Source: Heloderma charlesbogerti (Eukaryota; Chordata; Lepidosauria; Squamata; Helodermatidae). From it: DNA of 64,000 bases. The number at the start of each line of letters is the position of its first letter. The first letter of the stretch is position 1. The position numbers and the translations under genes are program-made. The stretch is taken from assembly GCA_026122225.1 (NCBI GenBank), contig JANEZZ010000983.1:372001-436000 (forward strand), read 5' to 3'. Under the pieces are notes generated by a model. That model was not told the DNA's origin, made no database searches, and worked only from the letters and a program-made list of their open reading frames with translations. Shown piece by piece: positions 1 through 12,100 of the stretch.

Positions 1-25
1 CATCACACACAAAGGTTTTGTGAAC

Positions 26-103
26 CGCCCAGAGAGCTTCGGCTATTGGGCGGTATAGAAATGAAATAAATAAAATAAAATAATAAATAAGTTTTTCAAT
101 GAA
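26..103 (+). repeat. L2-like LINE/SINE 3' tail
   Basis: A short hairpin built from the complementary words ACCGCCCA and TGGGCGGT is followed by an AATAAATAAAATAA-type tail. The same tail recurs at about 7063-7115 (minus), 13803-13850 (plus) and 37712-37765 (plus). Such hairpin-plus-simple-tail ends are typical of L2-group LINEs and SINEs that borrow their tails. Assignment to L2 is by resemblance only. Confidence 0.55.
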
Positions 104-429
104 ACCAGTTAAGACATTTAGCTCCGAGTCATCAAGTGATGTACGTGCATGAGTAAATGTGCCCTAAGAAACTCTTATTCCAGTAAGGACTCATTCCCTT
201 TTCCCTATGTGCAAAATGTTCAGGGATTGTGTTTGTCCATGTTCACATTGAGGAATTAGCATGTGAACTGGAATTGTACAGAAACTTGGCTACATGAGAT
301 TGCTCTGATCACAACAGCTCTTTTTGAGGTCTACATGACTGCAAAAAAAAAGCAGCAATCACATGTAACCCAGATATATATGCCAGTTCCTATAAATGAT
401 GGAGTATGTGCAGAAAAGGGCTACCAAAA

Positions 430-965
430 TGACCAAGCAGCTGGAGCAAGTTCTATATGAGGAAAAGTTATAACATCTGGGATTGTTTAGCTTAGAAAAA
501 AGGCAGGGAGATGTGATAGAAGTGTACAAAATTATACATAGTGTGGAGAAAGTGGATAGTGGATAATACTAGAACCTGGGGTCATCTCAAGAAGGTGAAT
601 GGTGGGAGATTCAGAACAGATAAAGGGAAGGACTTCTTCACACAGCACATAAACTATGGAATTCGCTACCACAGGAAGCCGTGATAACTACCACCTTGGT
701 TGACTTTAAAAGGGAATTAGACAAATTCATGGAGGATAAGGCTATCAGTGGCCAGTAGTCATGGTTGCTATGTATTACCTCCAGCATTGGAGGCAGTGTG
801 GCTCTGTATACCAGCTGCTGGGGAACATGAGCAGGAGGGAGCTCTTGCTCTCATGTCCTACTTGTGGGCTTCCTACAGGCAGCTGGCTCACCACTGTGGA
901 AACAGAATGCTGGACTATATAGGCCCTTGGCCTTATTCAGCATGGCTCTTCTTTGGTTCTTAGGA
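430..965 (+). mobile_element. CR1 LINE 3' fragment
   Basis: This is a degraded 5'-truncated CR1-type LINE. It carries the usual reptile CR1 end-of-ORF2 and 3'UTR words: a stretch encoding remnants of [17 protein letters not shown] and, near 905, ATGCTGGACTATATAGGCCC. The same family is seen in a longer copy at 21395-22690. It lies in a CRACD intron in the sense orientation. Confidence 0.75.
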
Positions 966-1260
966 AATTTGGCACCACCACAATATGTGTAAAATAGCCT
1001 TAGAATACAATATAGATCAGAGGCAGAAAGTTTCGATCAGTCATGAACAGGGTAGATGCCTATGAAAATTAGGGATTGTGTAAAATCTGTAAACAGGACC
1101 CCAGAACTATAAGTAACAGAAAGCAGTGGAGTTTTATTCAGTCCTGAAGAAATGATTGGATACTAAAAAGGCAATATAAAAGGAGTGCTAGTCATCCCCT
1201 TCGTGGATCACTGCCTTGTTGTGGCGAAGGGGCTTGCGTAACTCAGTGAAGCCATAAGCT

Positions 1261-2322
1261 ATGCCGTGCAGGGCCACCCAAGACGGACAGGTCATGGCAG
1301 AGAGTTCTGACAAAATGTGGTCCACTGGAGAAGGAAATGGCAACCCACTCCAGTATTCTTGCCAAGAAAACCCCATGGAATGTATCACAAGGCTAAAAGA
1401 GATGATGCCGGAAGATGAGCCCCTCAGGTCGGAAGGTGTCCAATATACTACTGGGGAAGAGCAGAGGGTATTTCCAAGTAGCGCCAGAAAGAGTGAAGCG
1501 GCTGGGCCAAAGCCGAAAGGACACTCAGCTGTGGATGTGTCTGGTGGTGAAAAGAAAATCCGATGCTGTAAAGAACAATATTGCTTAGGAACCTGGAATG
1601 TCAGATCAATGAATCAAGGTAAGCTGGAGGTGGTCAAACATGAGATGGCAAGATTGAACATCGACATCTTGGGAATCAGCGAACTAAAATGGACAGGCAT
1701 GGGCAAATTTAATTCAGGTGGCCATCATATCTACTACTGTGGGCAAGAATCCCTTAGAAGAAATGGAGTAGCACTCATAGTCAACAAAAGGGTGGGAAAA
1801 GCAGTACTGGGGTACAATCTTAAAAATGATAGAATGATCTCAGTACAAATCCAAGGCAAACCATTCAACATCACAGTAATTCAAGTCTGTGCCCCAATCA
1901 CTAATGGCGAAGAAGCTGAGGCTGATCGGTTCTATGAAGACCTACAGCACCTTCTAGAACTAACACCAAAAAAAGATGTCCTCTTCATCATAGGGGATTG
2001 GAATGCTAAAGTAGGAAGTCAAGAAATCACCGGGATAACGGGCAGGCATGGCCTTGGTGTACAAAATGAAGCAGGACAAAAGCTAATAGAGTTTTGCCAA
2101 GAGAACACGCTGATCATAGCAAACACTCTTTTCCAACAGCACAAGAGGCGACTCTACACATGGACATCACCAGATGGTGAATATCGAAATCAGATGGATT
2201 ATGTCCTTTGCAGCCAAAGATGGAGAAGCTCTATACAGTCAGTCAAAACAAGACCTGGAGCTGACTGTGGCTCAGATCATGAGCTGCTTCTTGCAAAATT
2301 TCGGCTTAAATTGAAGAACTAG
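1261..2322 (+). pseudogene. BovB endonuclease region (open 353 codons)
   Basis: The frame encodes the N-terminal EN domain of the BovB polyprotein, which nicks target DNA to prime reverse transcription. Visible family motifs are GTWNVRSMN near the domain start, the GDWNAKVGS block with catalytic Asp/Asn, and CGSDHELLL near the end with the SDH catalytic pair. It stops at a TAG at 2320, where the BovB protein should continue into the reverse transcriptase, so it is a broken part of a longer ORF. The methionine at 1261 opens the frame, but the natural start is uncertain because the first roughly 100 codons are family 5' sequence. Confidence 0.85.
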
Positions 2323-4390
2323 GGAAAACCACTAAACCGTTCAGGTATGACCTCAATCATATCCCTTCTGAATATACAGTGGAGGTGAGGAATAGATTTC
2401 AGGGATTAGACCTGATAGACAGAGTGCCTGAGGAACTATGGACAGAGGTCCGTAACATTGTTCAGAAGGCAGCAACTAAATCCATCCCAAAGAAAAAGAA
2501 ATGCAAGAAAGCCAAGTGGCTGTCTGATGAGTAGCTGAGGAAAGGGAAGCGAAAAGCAAGGGAGAAAAGGGAAGATCTATCCAACTGAATGCAGAGTTCC
2601 AGAGAATAGCAAGGAGAGACAAGAAGGCCTTCTTAAATGAACAATGCAAAGAAATCAAGGAAAACAACAGAATGGGAAAGACTAGAGATCTCTTAAAGAA
2701 AATCGGAGATCTCAAGGGAACGTTTTGTGCAAAGATGGGCATGATAAAGGACAAAGAAGGCAGGGACCTAACAGAAGCAGATGAGATTAAGAAGAGGTGG
2801 GAAGAATACACAGAAGAACTATACAGGAAAGAACTTAATATCCCTGATAGCCATGATAGTGCGGTCACTGAACTTGAGCCGGACATCCTCGAGAGTGAAG
2901 TGAAGTGGGCCTTAGGAAGCATTAGTAACAACAAAGCTAGCGGAGATGACAGTATTCCAGCTGAGCTATTTAAAATCCTAAAAGGTGATGCTGTTAAAGT
3001 GCTGCATTCAATATGCCAACAAATTTGGAACACTCAACAATGGCCGCAAGACTGGAAAAGATCAGTTTACATTCCAATTCCAAAGAAGGGCAATGCCAAA
3101 GAGTGTTCAAACTACCGCACAATTGCGCTCATTTCACATGCCAGCAAGGTGATGCTTAAAATTCTACAAGCTAGGCTTCAGCAGTATGTGAACTGAGAAC
3201 TACCGGAAGTACAAGCTGGGTTTCGAAGAGGCAGAGGAACTAGAGATCAAATCGCCAACATTCGCTGGATCATGGAGAAAGCAAGAGAATTCCAGAAAAA
3301 CGTCTATTTCTGCTTCATTGACTACGCTAAAGCCTTTGATTGTGTGGATCACAACAAACTGTGGCAAACTCTTAAAGTGATGGGAGTACCAGACCACCTT
3401 ACCTGTCTCCTGAGAAACCTGTACGAGGGTCAAGAAGCAACAGTAAGAACCAGACATGGAACAACCGAGTGGTTCAAAATTGGGAAAGGAGTATGACAAG
3501 GCTGCATATTGTCACCCTGCTTATTTAACTTATATGCAGAGTACATCATGAGAAACATTGGGTTGGATGAATCACAGGTCGGAATTAAGATTGCTGGGAG
3601 AATTATCAACAACCTCCGACATGCAGATGATACCACCCTAATGGCAGAAAGTGAAGAGAATCTCAAGAGCCTCTTGTTGAGGGTGAAAGAGGAGAGTGCA
3701 AAAGCTGGTTTGAAACTCAGCATTAAAAAAAACAAGATCATGGCATCTGGCCCCATCACTTCCTGGCATATAGAAGGGGAAGAAATGGAAGCAGTGACAG
3801 ATTTTACTTTCTTGGGCTCCAAGATCACCGCAGACGGTGATTGTAGCCATGAAATTAAAAGATGCTTGCTCCTTTGGAGGAAAGCTATGGCAAACCTAGA
3901 CAGCATAGTAAGAAGCAGAGACATCACCTTGCCGACAAAGGTCCATCTAATCAAAGCTATGGTTTTCCCAGTAGTAATGTATGGTTGTGAGAGCTGGACT
4001 ATAAGGAAGGCTGAGTGCCGAAGAATTGATGCTTTTTAACTGTGGTGCTGGAGAAGACTCTTACGAGTCCCCTGGACTGCAAGGAGGTCAAATCAGTCAA
4101 TCCTAAAGGAAATCAACCCTGAGTGCTCATTGGAAGGACAGATACTGAAGCTGAAGCTCCAATATTTTGGCCACCTAATGCGAAGAGAAAACTCTCTGGA
4201 AAAGACCCTGATGCTGGGAAAGACTGAAGGCAAAAGGAGAAGGGGACGGCAGAGGATGAGATGGCTAGATAGCATCACCGATGCAATGAATATGAACTTG
4301 TGCACACTCCGGGAGAGAGCGCAGGACAGGAAGGCCTGGCGTGCTATGGTCCATGGGGTCACGAAGCGTCGGACACGACTGAACGACTGA
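2323..4390 (+). pseudogene. BovB reverse transcriptase remnant
   Basis: This is the continuation of the BovB polyprotein after the stop at 2320. The linker and fingers region lies at 2330-3195, the RT motif-A block CFIDYAKAFDCVDHNKLW at about 3310-3365, and the catalytic HADD block (RHADDTTLMAES) at about 3618-3653. The C-terminal zinc-knuckle-side region lies at 3900-4390. In-frame stops include a TAG at about 2532 and TGA codons at about 3195 and 3494 (the latter where an Arg codon is expected), plus a TAA near 4037. Several look like CpG decay (CGA to TGA). The catalytic residues themselves survive, which suggests fairly recent inactivation. Confidence 0.85.
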
Positions 4391-4541
4391 ACAACAAGTC
4401 ATATCATGATCATATCTTCAGTAGGACAAATTGATTCCAGCAAAGTCCAGCACCCAAATGCAAAGATTCTGCAGAGCTGTATGTAATGTACATAAAGAGC
4501 TTCTATGTATGCAAGTCTTCCCAATTCAATTTATTGGCAGG

Positions 4542-4624
4542 GGCAGATCTAATGGAGCTATCCAAGGTGCTGAACCCTATCCCCAAAATGGGCCCAGCAC
4601 CTTGGATAGCTCCTTTAGACTTCC
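4542..4624. repeat. Foldback hairpin
   Basis: The arms 4554-4572 and 4595-4613 are perfect 19-bp reverse complements (GGAGCTATCCAAGGTGCTG and its complement). They extend outwards with few mismatches to about 4545 and 4622. The loop is about 22 bases. It is probably a very small foldback MITE. No protein or RNA gene was recognised in it. Confidence 0.7.
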
Positions 4625-5447
4625 GGCTGGTTGCAACTAAAACCCAGAATGGAACCTCTGCCACACCAAAATCGGAGCCACCAGCCTCCCCCTGCTGTGC
4701 ATTCATCCCTTTGGTTATGGAGAGCTACTTGTTCCATTGAAATGAATGGAGAACCCTTTCATTGCTAGTGACATTGGAGATCTGTGGACTCAAGGGATTG
4801 CTGCAAAGGGATGTTAGTCTTTTCTGCAGACATCCTCTGTGAAATTCTAAACTCCATGTTCTCTGGTACGTGCCATTTACAAACTAGCAAGTTTGCTCAA
4901 ATATCTCAAAATAGCATATCAAATAACCCCAAAATTAAACCCCCACACTTTGCAGAAATAGATGGAAGTGTTAGTGCTCACAGATGCTTACAGACAAAAC
5001 AAGTTTTGACATTTCTAGGGCAGCTTGCATTGAGATCTAAGGATGCAAAGAATTTTTAACCAAGTTTGGAAAAATTCAGCCATGCTGAAGTCACATCCAA
5101 AAGTTTTCCAGATGTGAATAGTCAAAAACCCACAACCAAGGAGAAAGAGATAAAATAATTGAACTTTTAAGTGCTGTTTTGGAGCCACACCTGATTCGGC
5201 TGGTAGCAAATACCTTTACATTGGAGGTGAGAGAGGGGCGAATTGCTGTGCTGTGAAATAACCTGTTTGCTGCTTTTTTAAAGAACAAAGACATTCTGTT
5301 TAGTGGTGGATAGCAAGAGTATGCAGATTAGAACTCAGCTGAGAGGAAAATGTTTCATGAAACAGCAGGATGTTGCTGTGGGACAGACATGCTTGTGTCT
5401 CCCGTTTAGTTTTTGTTGTTATTTATTTATTTTTAAAGTAACCGGTA
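4625..5447. other. CRACD intron, no recognised feature
   Basis: No convincing coding sequence or repeat was seen. The open frames here lack any recognisable motif and have no splice-consistent structure. Confidence 0.5.
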
Positions 5448-5545
5448 CATAAGAACATAAGAAGAGCCATGCTGGGTTAGACCAAGAGTCCATCTAGTCC
5501 AGCATTCTGTTCACACAGTGAACAGTCCTGGACTAGGTGCAACCT
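5448..5545 (-). repeat. CR1 3' end fragment (minus)
   Basis: On the minus strand this reads as the CR1 3' end, a sequence of the type CTGGACTAGATGGACTCTTGG...GCATGGCTCTTCTTATGTTC. The same tail occurs at about 58288-58348 on the plus strand. Confidence 0.65.
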
Positions 5546-5923
5546 AGGTACTGGAAAGGTACAACAACTAAAGAATACAAACAAATATTAAGGATAGAAT
5601 ATATGTTTAAATGGATGCATGGAATGGATGGAAGGACAGAAAGTAACAACTGTTGAAACTTGGTACACAATGTCCAAGACACCATGAATACCAGAAAAGT
5701 CTGAAAATGATACATTTTCAGACTATTCAACTGAGACTTTCAATTTGAAGTCTACATCATAACAGTAGCCAGAACACTAGGAGACATGACGCTAAGCCAC
5801 ACCTCTGACAGAATGCTGAGTGAGTTCACTTTTTAAAAATTCCTTGAAATATATATGTATTTATATCTTACAGTACCTATATTATTCAAATGGAACCCTT
5901 TTGCATTGTGTACTGTCTTCCAG

Positions 5924-6114
5924 AAAGGCCAGTTCTTCAGAGCAGGCATTCCATAGATGGCTCCAAAATGATGGAAAAAATTGAATCTGCACAGCCGCTG
6001 TGGATCACATTGGCACTGCAAAAGCAGAAAGGTTTCCGAGAGCAGCAAGCAACAAGGGAGGAAAGGAGACAAGCGAGGGAGGCAAAGCAGGCTGAGAAAC
6101 TTGCTAAAGAAAAT
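5924..6114 (+). CDS. CRACD: CRACD exon, third from last
   Basis: The acceptor is TGTCTTCCAG at 5914-5923 and the donor is AAT|GTAAGT at 6115. It is 191 bp, entering in phase 1 (two bases complete a codon) and leaving in phase 0. It encodes RPVLQSRHSIDGSKMMEKIE and then the family motif PLWITLALQKQKGFREQQ, followed by a basic/acidic helical stretch (REERRQAREAKQAEKLAKEN) likely to form a coiled coil. An alternative acceptor CAG lies at about 5938-5940 but would cut into the reading frame. Confidence 0.88.
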
Positions 6115-9100
6115 GTAAGTACATTAAACTGCAGTGGGCTTTATTTAAAAGAAAGAAAACCAAACAAATCCAAAATAGCAAGCCCTGATGACATGAAGTA
6201 TTTTGATCTTTTTTGCCCAGCTGTCTTCAGATTTTATAAGATGTTCAACCTTCTGGTAGTAAAAACAGTGGAAAATTATGGGTTAGGCTATGGTCTTCAT
6301 AGTAAATAAATATAGTAAAACTGGACTGCTCAGAGACCAGAAAGCAAGGCAGAAAAAGCCAAGAGTCCTCATTTCTAAGTATGTTTTGGGGTTTGGAGAG
6401 ATGAATGCATAATTTTTATGTTAGATGATAAAAATGAATGACCATATTGCTAAAGATGTTACAGAATAAGAACAAGATGTCCCACCCCACCCTGCACACA
6501 CTTTTCTAACCAATTTATTTTAATTCCAGCTCTTTTTTTGTATGTGCACCCATGACTACCAACAGCATGTGGATAGTGTATTGGCCCACTCTCTCAAGCA
6601 GAAATTCTCTGCTTGTTTTCCCCATAATGATGCTGGCTACCTGTCCCCGAGGAAATGGAGGGTACATGGAAATCTCAGCTGTTTGCAACTCAGTGCCCAC
6701 CAACAATATACAGCCCCTTCTGTCCTGAGGATCTGTTTGAATGTCTTCTACAAAACTTGTGGCATTAGCACAGCAGCTCAGCCAATGTCTAGGAGGGCTA
6801 AAGCCCCTCCCTCCTCTTCATTTTTCACTTCTTTCACCATTCTTCCATCCATCCCATATCTGACACAGCCCACTAATCTGTGTCTGGGGACAGTCCAAAT
6901 ACAGAACAGAGTAGAGCCAAACTGAAAGAATTTCTGGATAGTTGTGATGGAAATGGAGAGGGGCCCCCTCCATGCCTTAGTGAACATGAGCTGGGCTCTT
7001 ATAATCCTTAGAAAGCAGGCTAAGGTCTTTTGTTATATCATAACAAAAGGCATAAAGTTCATTCATTCATTCCATTTCTATACCGCCCAATAGCCAAAGC
7101 TCTCTGGGCAGTTTACAAAGTCATATGCTACTAAATGCCTGAGAGTAGAGGAAGATCTACACCTGGCACTGAAAAGATAACAGTGTTGGTGCCTGGCAGG
7201 CCTTGATGTGGAGATAATTCCATAATCGGGAGCCCACCACTGAGAAGGCCCTCTCCCTTGTTGCCACCTTCTGCACCTCCCTCAGAGAAGCACCTGGAGG
7301 AGGACCTTAGCTGATGAGTGTAGTATATAGGTAGGTTCATGCCTGGAGAGGCACTTCCTTAATCCACATGAGTGGATTGAGAAAGGTTGGGGTGGAGTTT
7401 GGTTTGTTGCAGTGTTTTGAGTGTTGTGGGGATTGTAATGTATGTTACTGACTGGGTTCGCACGACATGACAAACCATCGTGGGTGACAAGCCACGGTGG
7501 GTTCCTGTGTCATGCAAACCCAGACCGATTCCCTCAGGGTGGCTTGTGTGTGGGTAACAAGCCATCCTAACAACCCATGGCTTGTTCTTGGGTTTGTTGA
7601 ACCCATGATGGGTTGGTGTGTTGTCCAAACCTGGCACTGCCAACCCATTGTGGGTTGCAGGCATTGACAAGTGAGCTGCTCAGCAAGAGCAGCAGAAACC
7701 CCTGCTGCTCTTGCTGAGTGATCTTGCCTGTGAATGAGTGACAGCCTCTCCAGTGTGCCTAAGTGGCACTTTGGAGGGGCTGTTACTCATTCACTAACCC
7801 CCTTTGTGTAAATGTTGCCCTCCTTGCAAATTGGAACTGAAATTGGTTGCTGTGGTTAGTGTAAAGGGCCCCAAAAGGGGGTTGCATGTAAGAGTGTCTA
7901 CATGCAACCCCTATTTTGGCCCTCTTCACACTAGCCATGGCAGTCTTTGACAGCTGTCAAATGTAGCTGCAATTAGGGCTAAAGTGTGTGAAAAGGGGGG
8001 TGGCTTGTGTAGCTCTATGAAAATAACATGCTGGGGGCTCAGGCAAGTGGGTATTCGAAGCAGGGCATCCCCAAGGGTAGGGGCAATACTTAAAACCCTG
8101 GAGATCACTCTGCTAAGGGGGTGATCTGCACCCCTTTTCCCCACCTGTCAACTGTCAAGGGCTGTAAAATCAGCCTATATACAGTCTCCTCTTGTCAGTT
8201 ACATTGTATGTTTGACAGCTAAAACCTACGAGGTACCAGACAAGGTGAGCCTATCTATGTTGGGCAGTTGGAGTTGAGCATGTGTGCAACTCTGAAAATC
8301 TGGCCAAGAAGATTTTTTTTTAAAAAATTGTGGGAACGTTTATGTACATTACCAGGGCTGAAAAATAAACAATTTTTGACCACATTTGCGCAAATATCTG
8401 GAGGACAAAACAAAAACAAAAATAGGACCCACACCCAGGGTCATGGTTCCTGTGGAGAGGGGTACTTGGCAGCAAACAAGATGGCTTCTGCCGCCAAGTC
8501 CCCTGGGATACCTGCTGAGGCTAGCGAAAGGACCAAGGGGGAAGGAGTGGGAGAACAACCGCAGTGAGCCCGATTGTCTGCCGGGCTTACCATGGGTTCT
8601 TCTGACGACAACCCACACTGTGTGGCTTATTTTAAAGGTGGGTTGTCATGATTTGCGAACCCAGCCATTCTTTTATTGTGCAGTGTTTAAATTATTTTAT
8701 CTTGTTTGCTGCAGCGGGGATACCTTGAACCAAAAAAACCCCAGACCCTAAGTAAGTAAGTACATGAATTAATTCACACCAGGGCTGTAATCCTATGCCC
8801 ACTTGCCTGGGAATAACCCCACTGAACTCAGTGGGGCTTACTTCTCAATAGACATGCATAGCAGCAGTATATTAATATATTTAGGGCACAATCCTAAGCA
8901 TGTTTAGACAGAAAAAAGTACTTCAATTCCCAGCGTGGCTGGCTGGAGGGATGCTGGCAGTTGTAGAACATTTTTTTGATCTAAACCTGCATATGATTGT
9001 GCCCTAAATATATTACATATATTAATATTTTGTAATGTAATATGTCTCCGTTTTGCATTTTATATTAGACCAGCATAAACAGTCAATCAGATCATAAAAG

Positions 9101-12100
9101 TAGTAATACCAGCAGGACAAGTGGACCACTAAAACCCACAGCCCAGGAAGAGGAGAAGAAAGTTGAGACTGCTATGTCAAGGTTTGAACGCAGAGAACAG
9201 CTTAAAAAATCTAACACCCTTCCTACATCCGTGACAGGTATGATTTACAAGCTACTTTGCCATTTTGAAGACTTTTGAGTGGGTAGGCTTCTTTGTTTGC
9301 TCACACTGCATTTAGAGATACAAATTTCCAGAATCCTGTTTGTCTTATGAAGATGGAACTTTCAAAATGCTGTCATGGATGACTGAGGTTAGTGGTTAGG
9401 AAAACAGAAACTTTCAAAAGGATTTGAAAAGTCACTGAGGCAACTGTTTATGTTATCAGTTTGCACATGGGTCCTCCCAAGAGTTGAGGAAAATTTTACC
9501 ACAAATCAGAAAGTCAGTGAATTCTCCTCACCACTTGGAAAGACATTATAGTGGACCAGCTTGCCAAGTGGTTACATACACAACTTGTCATCAGTACTCC
9601 ACCCCTTTGCCCCCTGTACCAGTCAGAGTGGTTGGCTTGCAGTGAGCCAAACATTATATAATGATCTATGAAATTGTTGTGGGTGTGAGAAGAAAGAGAG
9701 AAAGTTGGCCAGCTAGCTAGCATGGTCATTTGCACATTACAAAACACTTCATCTGTCAGACCTAAGGCGTAGCTTTGTGACAGACTGCTGCTGCGGTCTG
9801 TGAAGGTCAAATGGGACAGAGGAAGATGTGTTCATGGATGGGCTGAAGTTCAGGCACCTGGATCAGGCAAACAAGGGCCAAAGGCAGATATGTAAGAAGA
9901 AGAAAAAAGATAGGCTGGTGGTTGGCTACTGGGTTGGACAGAACGAACCGAAGGACCAGAGGAAGGAAGGAAATTAAATATAGGGCAGAGGTGAGGTACC
10001 AGGTAAGGCAGTCTGTGTTTGTTACTTCAGCTGATGAATTGCTCAGACTGAGATATGCAACAAGAGTCATCTAGAGTCAGACAGGTCCCTGTTGGTTCCT
10101 CAACTCACATAGGCCTGGCTAGATTAAAAAGCTGTAGCCACAATATAGGTGGTGTATAATAGGGATTGGACTAGTAATTCCCTCAGTTTTGAGAGCTGTC
10201 CTGGTGGTACATGGAACAACGTGACTGGACTCTGCCTCTGATGCTTGAGTCCCTGAGTCAAGTTCCCCGATGCCTTGCCGATGTCATACCGAAGCATACC
10301 GATATGGTCACACAATCACACAGAAAGGGTAGCCCTATTCAGGCATTCAATCTGTGTAGTAAGTTCCTGTGTAGAAAATAAGCGCATGAAGAGGAGAAGC
10401 ACTCTAGTCCTACCCCCCTCCTTGTGCATTTCTGTCACCCTGTAATGGGGGGGATGGTCTGAAGAGGAGATCTTCCTATATCCATGGAGGCTCTCCATAC
10501 AAGCCAGGATGCTGCTTTTCTAGCATTCTGGCTTGCATGCAGAGCCTCCATGATACACGAGGCTCTTCTCTTCACAAAGGTGCCCTACACAACTACAAGG
10601 CGATGGAAACACACGAGGAGAGTGGCTAGAGCACTACTTCTCCTCACACGTTTTCTTTCTACACAGATTGAATGCCTGAATAGGGCTGGTGTCACAGGTT
10701 GTGTGTTTATGGAAATGTAATATGGAAAGCAGCTCTAACAGTGGATTTGCAGAGACAGTAAGGCTCCTTTGCTCCCATAAACAAGAGAGAGCCCCCTCCC
10801 TTCTTCTGGTTTACACAACTTGTGACCTACCAAGGGAATTGGAGGCTACCTGCTATGGCAGCCTGCCAGGACTTCAACAGCCCATTTGTTTTTGCAGGCA
10901 GAAAAACAAGCCTGTCATGGTCTTGGTGGGCAGTCAACTGCATTTGGCTTGGTGGGTCACAAGATGTTTAGGCCTGACCTAGAGCATCAGATCATATTTC
11001 ATAATAAGCTATGAAAATATGGGTTCTTAGCTGCCCTGGCCCTCTTGTAAGGAAGGGTGGGCTAGCAATCAAATAATAAATAAATAGGGGTGAGGCAACT
11101 GCTCAGATTTTTTTTTAAGTGCCATTTCAGCAACTTTGCTGACATATTCTGAGCACTGAGGGTGCCATATAAATTTACAAAACAACTAGCCCATAAATGT
11201 ATTGATTTATTACTAGCCTACCTATGTTAGTCATATGTGGCACATTGTCAATGGTCAGAACGAACTCCTTTCCTATTTACAAATGCTTACAAATGGCTTA
11301 TTACCAACTGTCTTAGTGGGAATTGTTGCACCCAGGTGGAAGGGGAGAATCTGACGCTTGGTTCTCTTGGAATTTCTATGCATACCCAGGGAACTCAAGC
11401 CTATTAACCAACTGGATACATTCAATTTTTTTATCGTAAACGGTTTGAATGTGATACAGCTCATGGTTTAGGGCAAAAGGAAGAAGAATAGAGGAAATTC
11501 TGCCTTTCTCCTTTTGAAATGAGTAGCAAATACCACTTGAAATATGTTTTTTCTAAATTGGCAGGTATGCGCCTGCATACAAATGCTGGCAGATGGTTAG
11601 GAAAGCGATTACAGTAATGAATACTAATAAATACGTTGTTCCCTCTAGCACATTGAAACTATTCAGTCTCTAGATTGTGCTACCTAATTAAGATTTCTAT
11701 TGTGTGACTCTTAAATTGTGCCTTTTGAAGTTCAGAGACTGATTAGCTGGTAGAAAAGCAGTAAGCTCTGGTAATAAAAGCAAGAGGGCAGTGAATTACT
11801 TTTATTTCACGGAAGAACAACACACAATAGGGGGCCTGAGTAAAATTTTATGTCATCATATTATTTACTATTGCACTGGTAATAACATGAATAAATTTAA
11901 ACGGTATACCTTATTCACATTATAGAACCATAGCATTAGGAACAATTTATCATTGTCGAGGGGATAAATTAAGCACCTTTATCTATTCTTACTTCATATA
12001 TTTCAGGGCTGAGCTGTGGCATTGAAAACAGATACCGGGGCTGCTGAGTTGTGTGGTTCTGGCTGCCTCCTTTTGGAGGCCATCTCTGTTCTCGATGGGA

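Larger units (their letters stand above)
1196..4396 (+). mobile_element. BovB (RTE clade) LINE, nearly full length, inactive
   Basis: This non-LTR retrotransposon of the BovB/RTE clade carries an apurinic endonuclease domain (1560-2320) and then a reverse transcriptase broken by stops and frame changes. It ends in the characteristic BovB tail, with GTCGGACACGACTGAACGAC at about 4368-4387 followed by AACAACAA. AGTCAT flanks it at 1190-1195 and 4397-4402, a plausible target-site duplication. It sits in a CRACD intron, sense to the gene. Length of about 3.2 kb is close to the family's usual size, so little of the 5' end is missing. Confidence 0.9.

Noticed and set aside
2476..3033. 185-codon minus-strand frame
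   Set aside because: Antisense shadow of the BovB reverse transcriptase.
6542..6925. 127-codon plus-strand frame in a CRACD intron
   Set aside because: No family resemblance, composition like the surrounding intron, and no splice-compatible ends.
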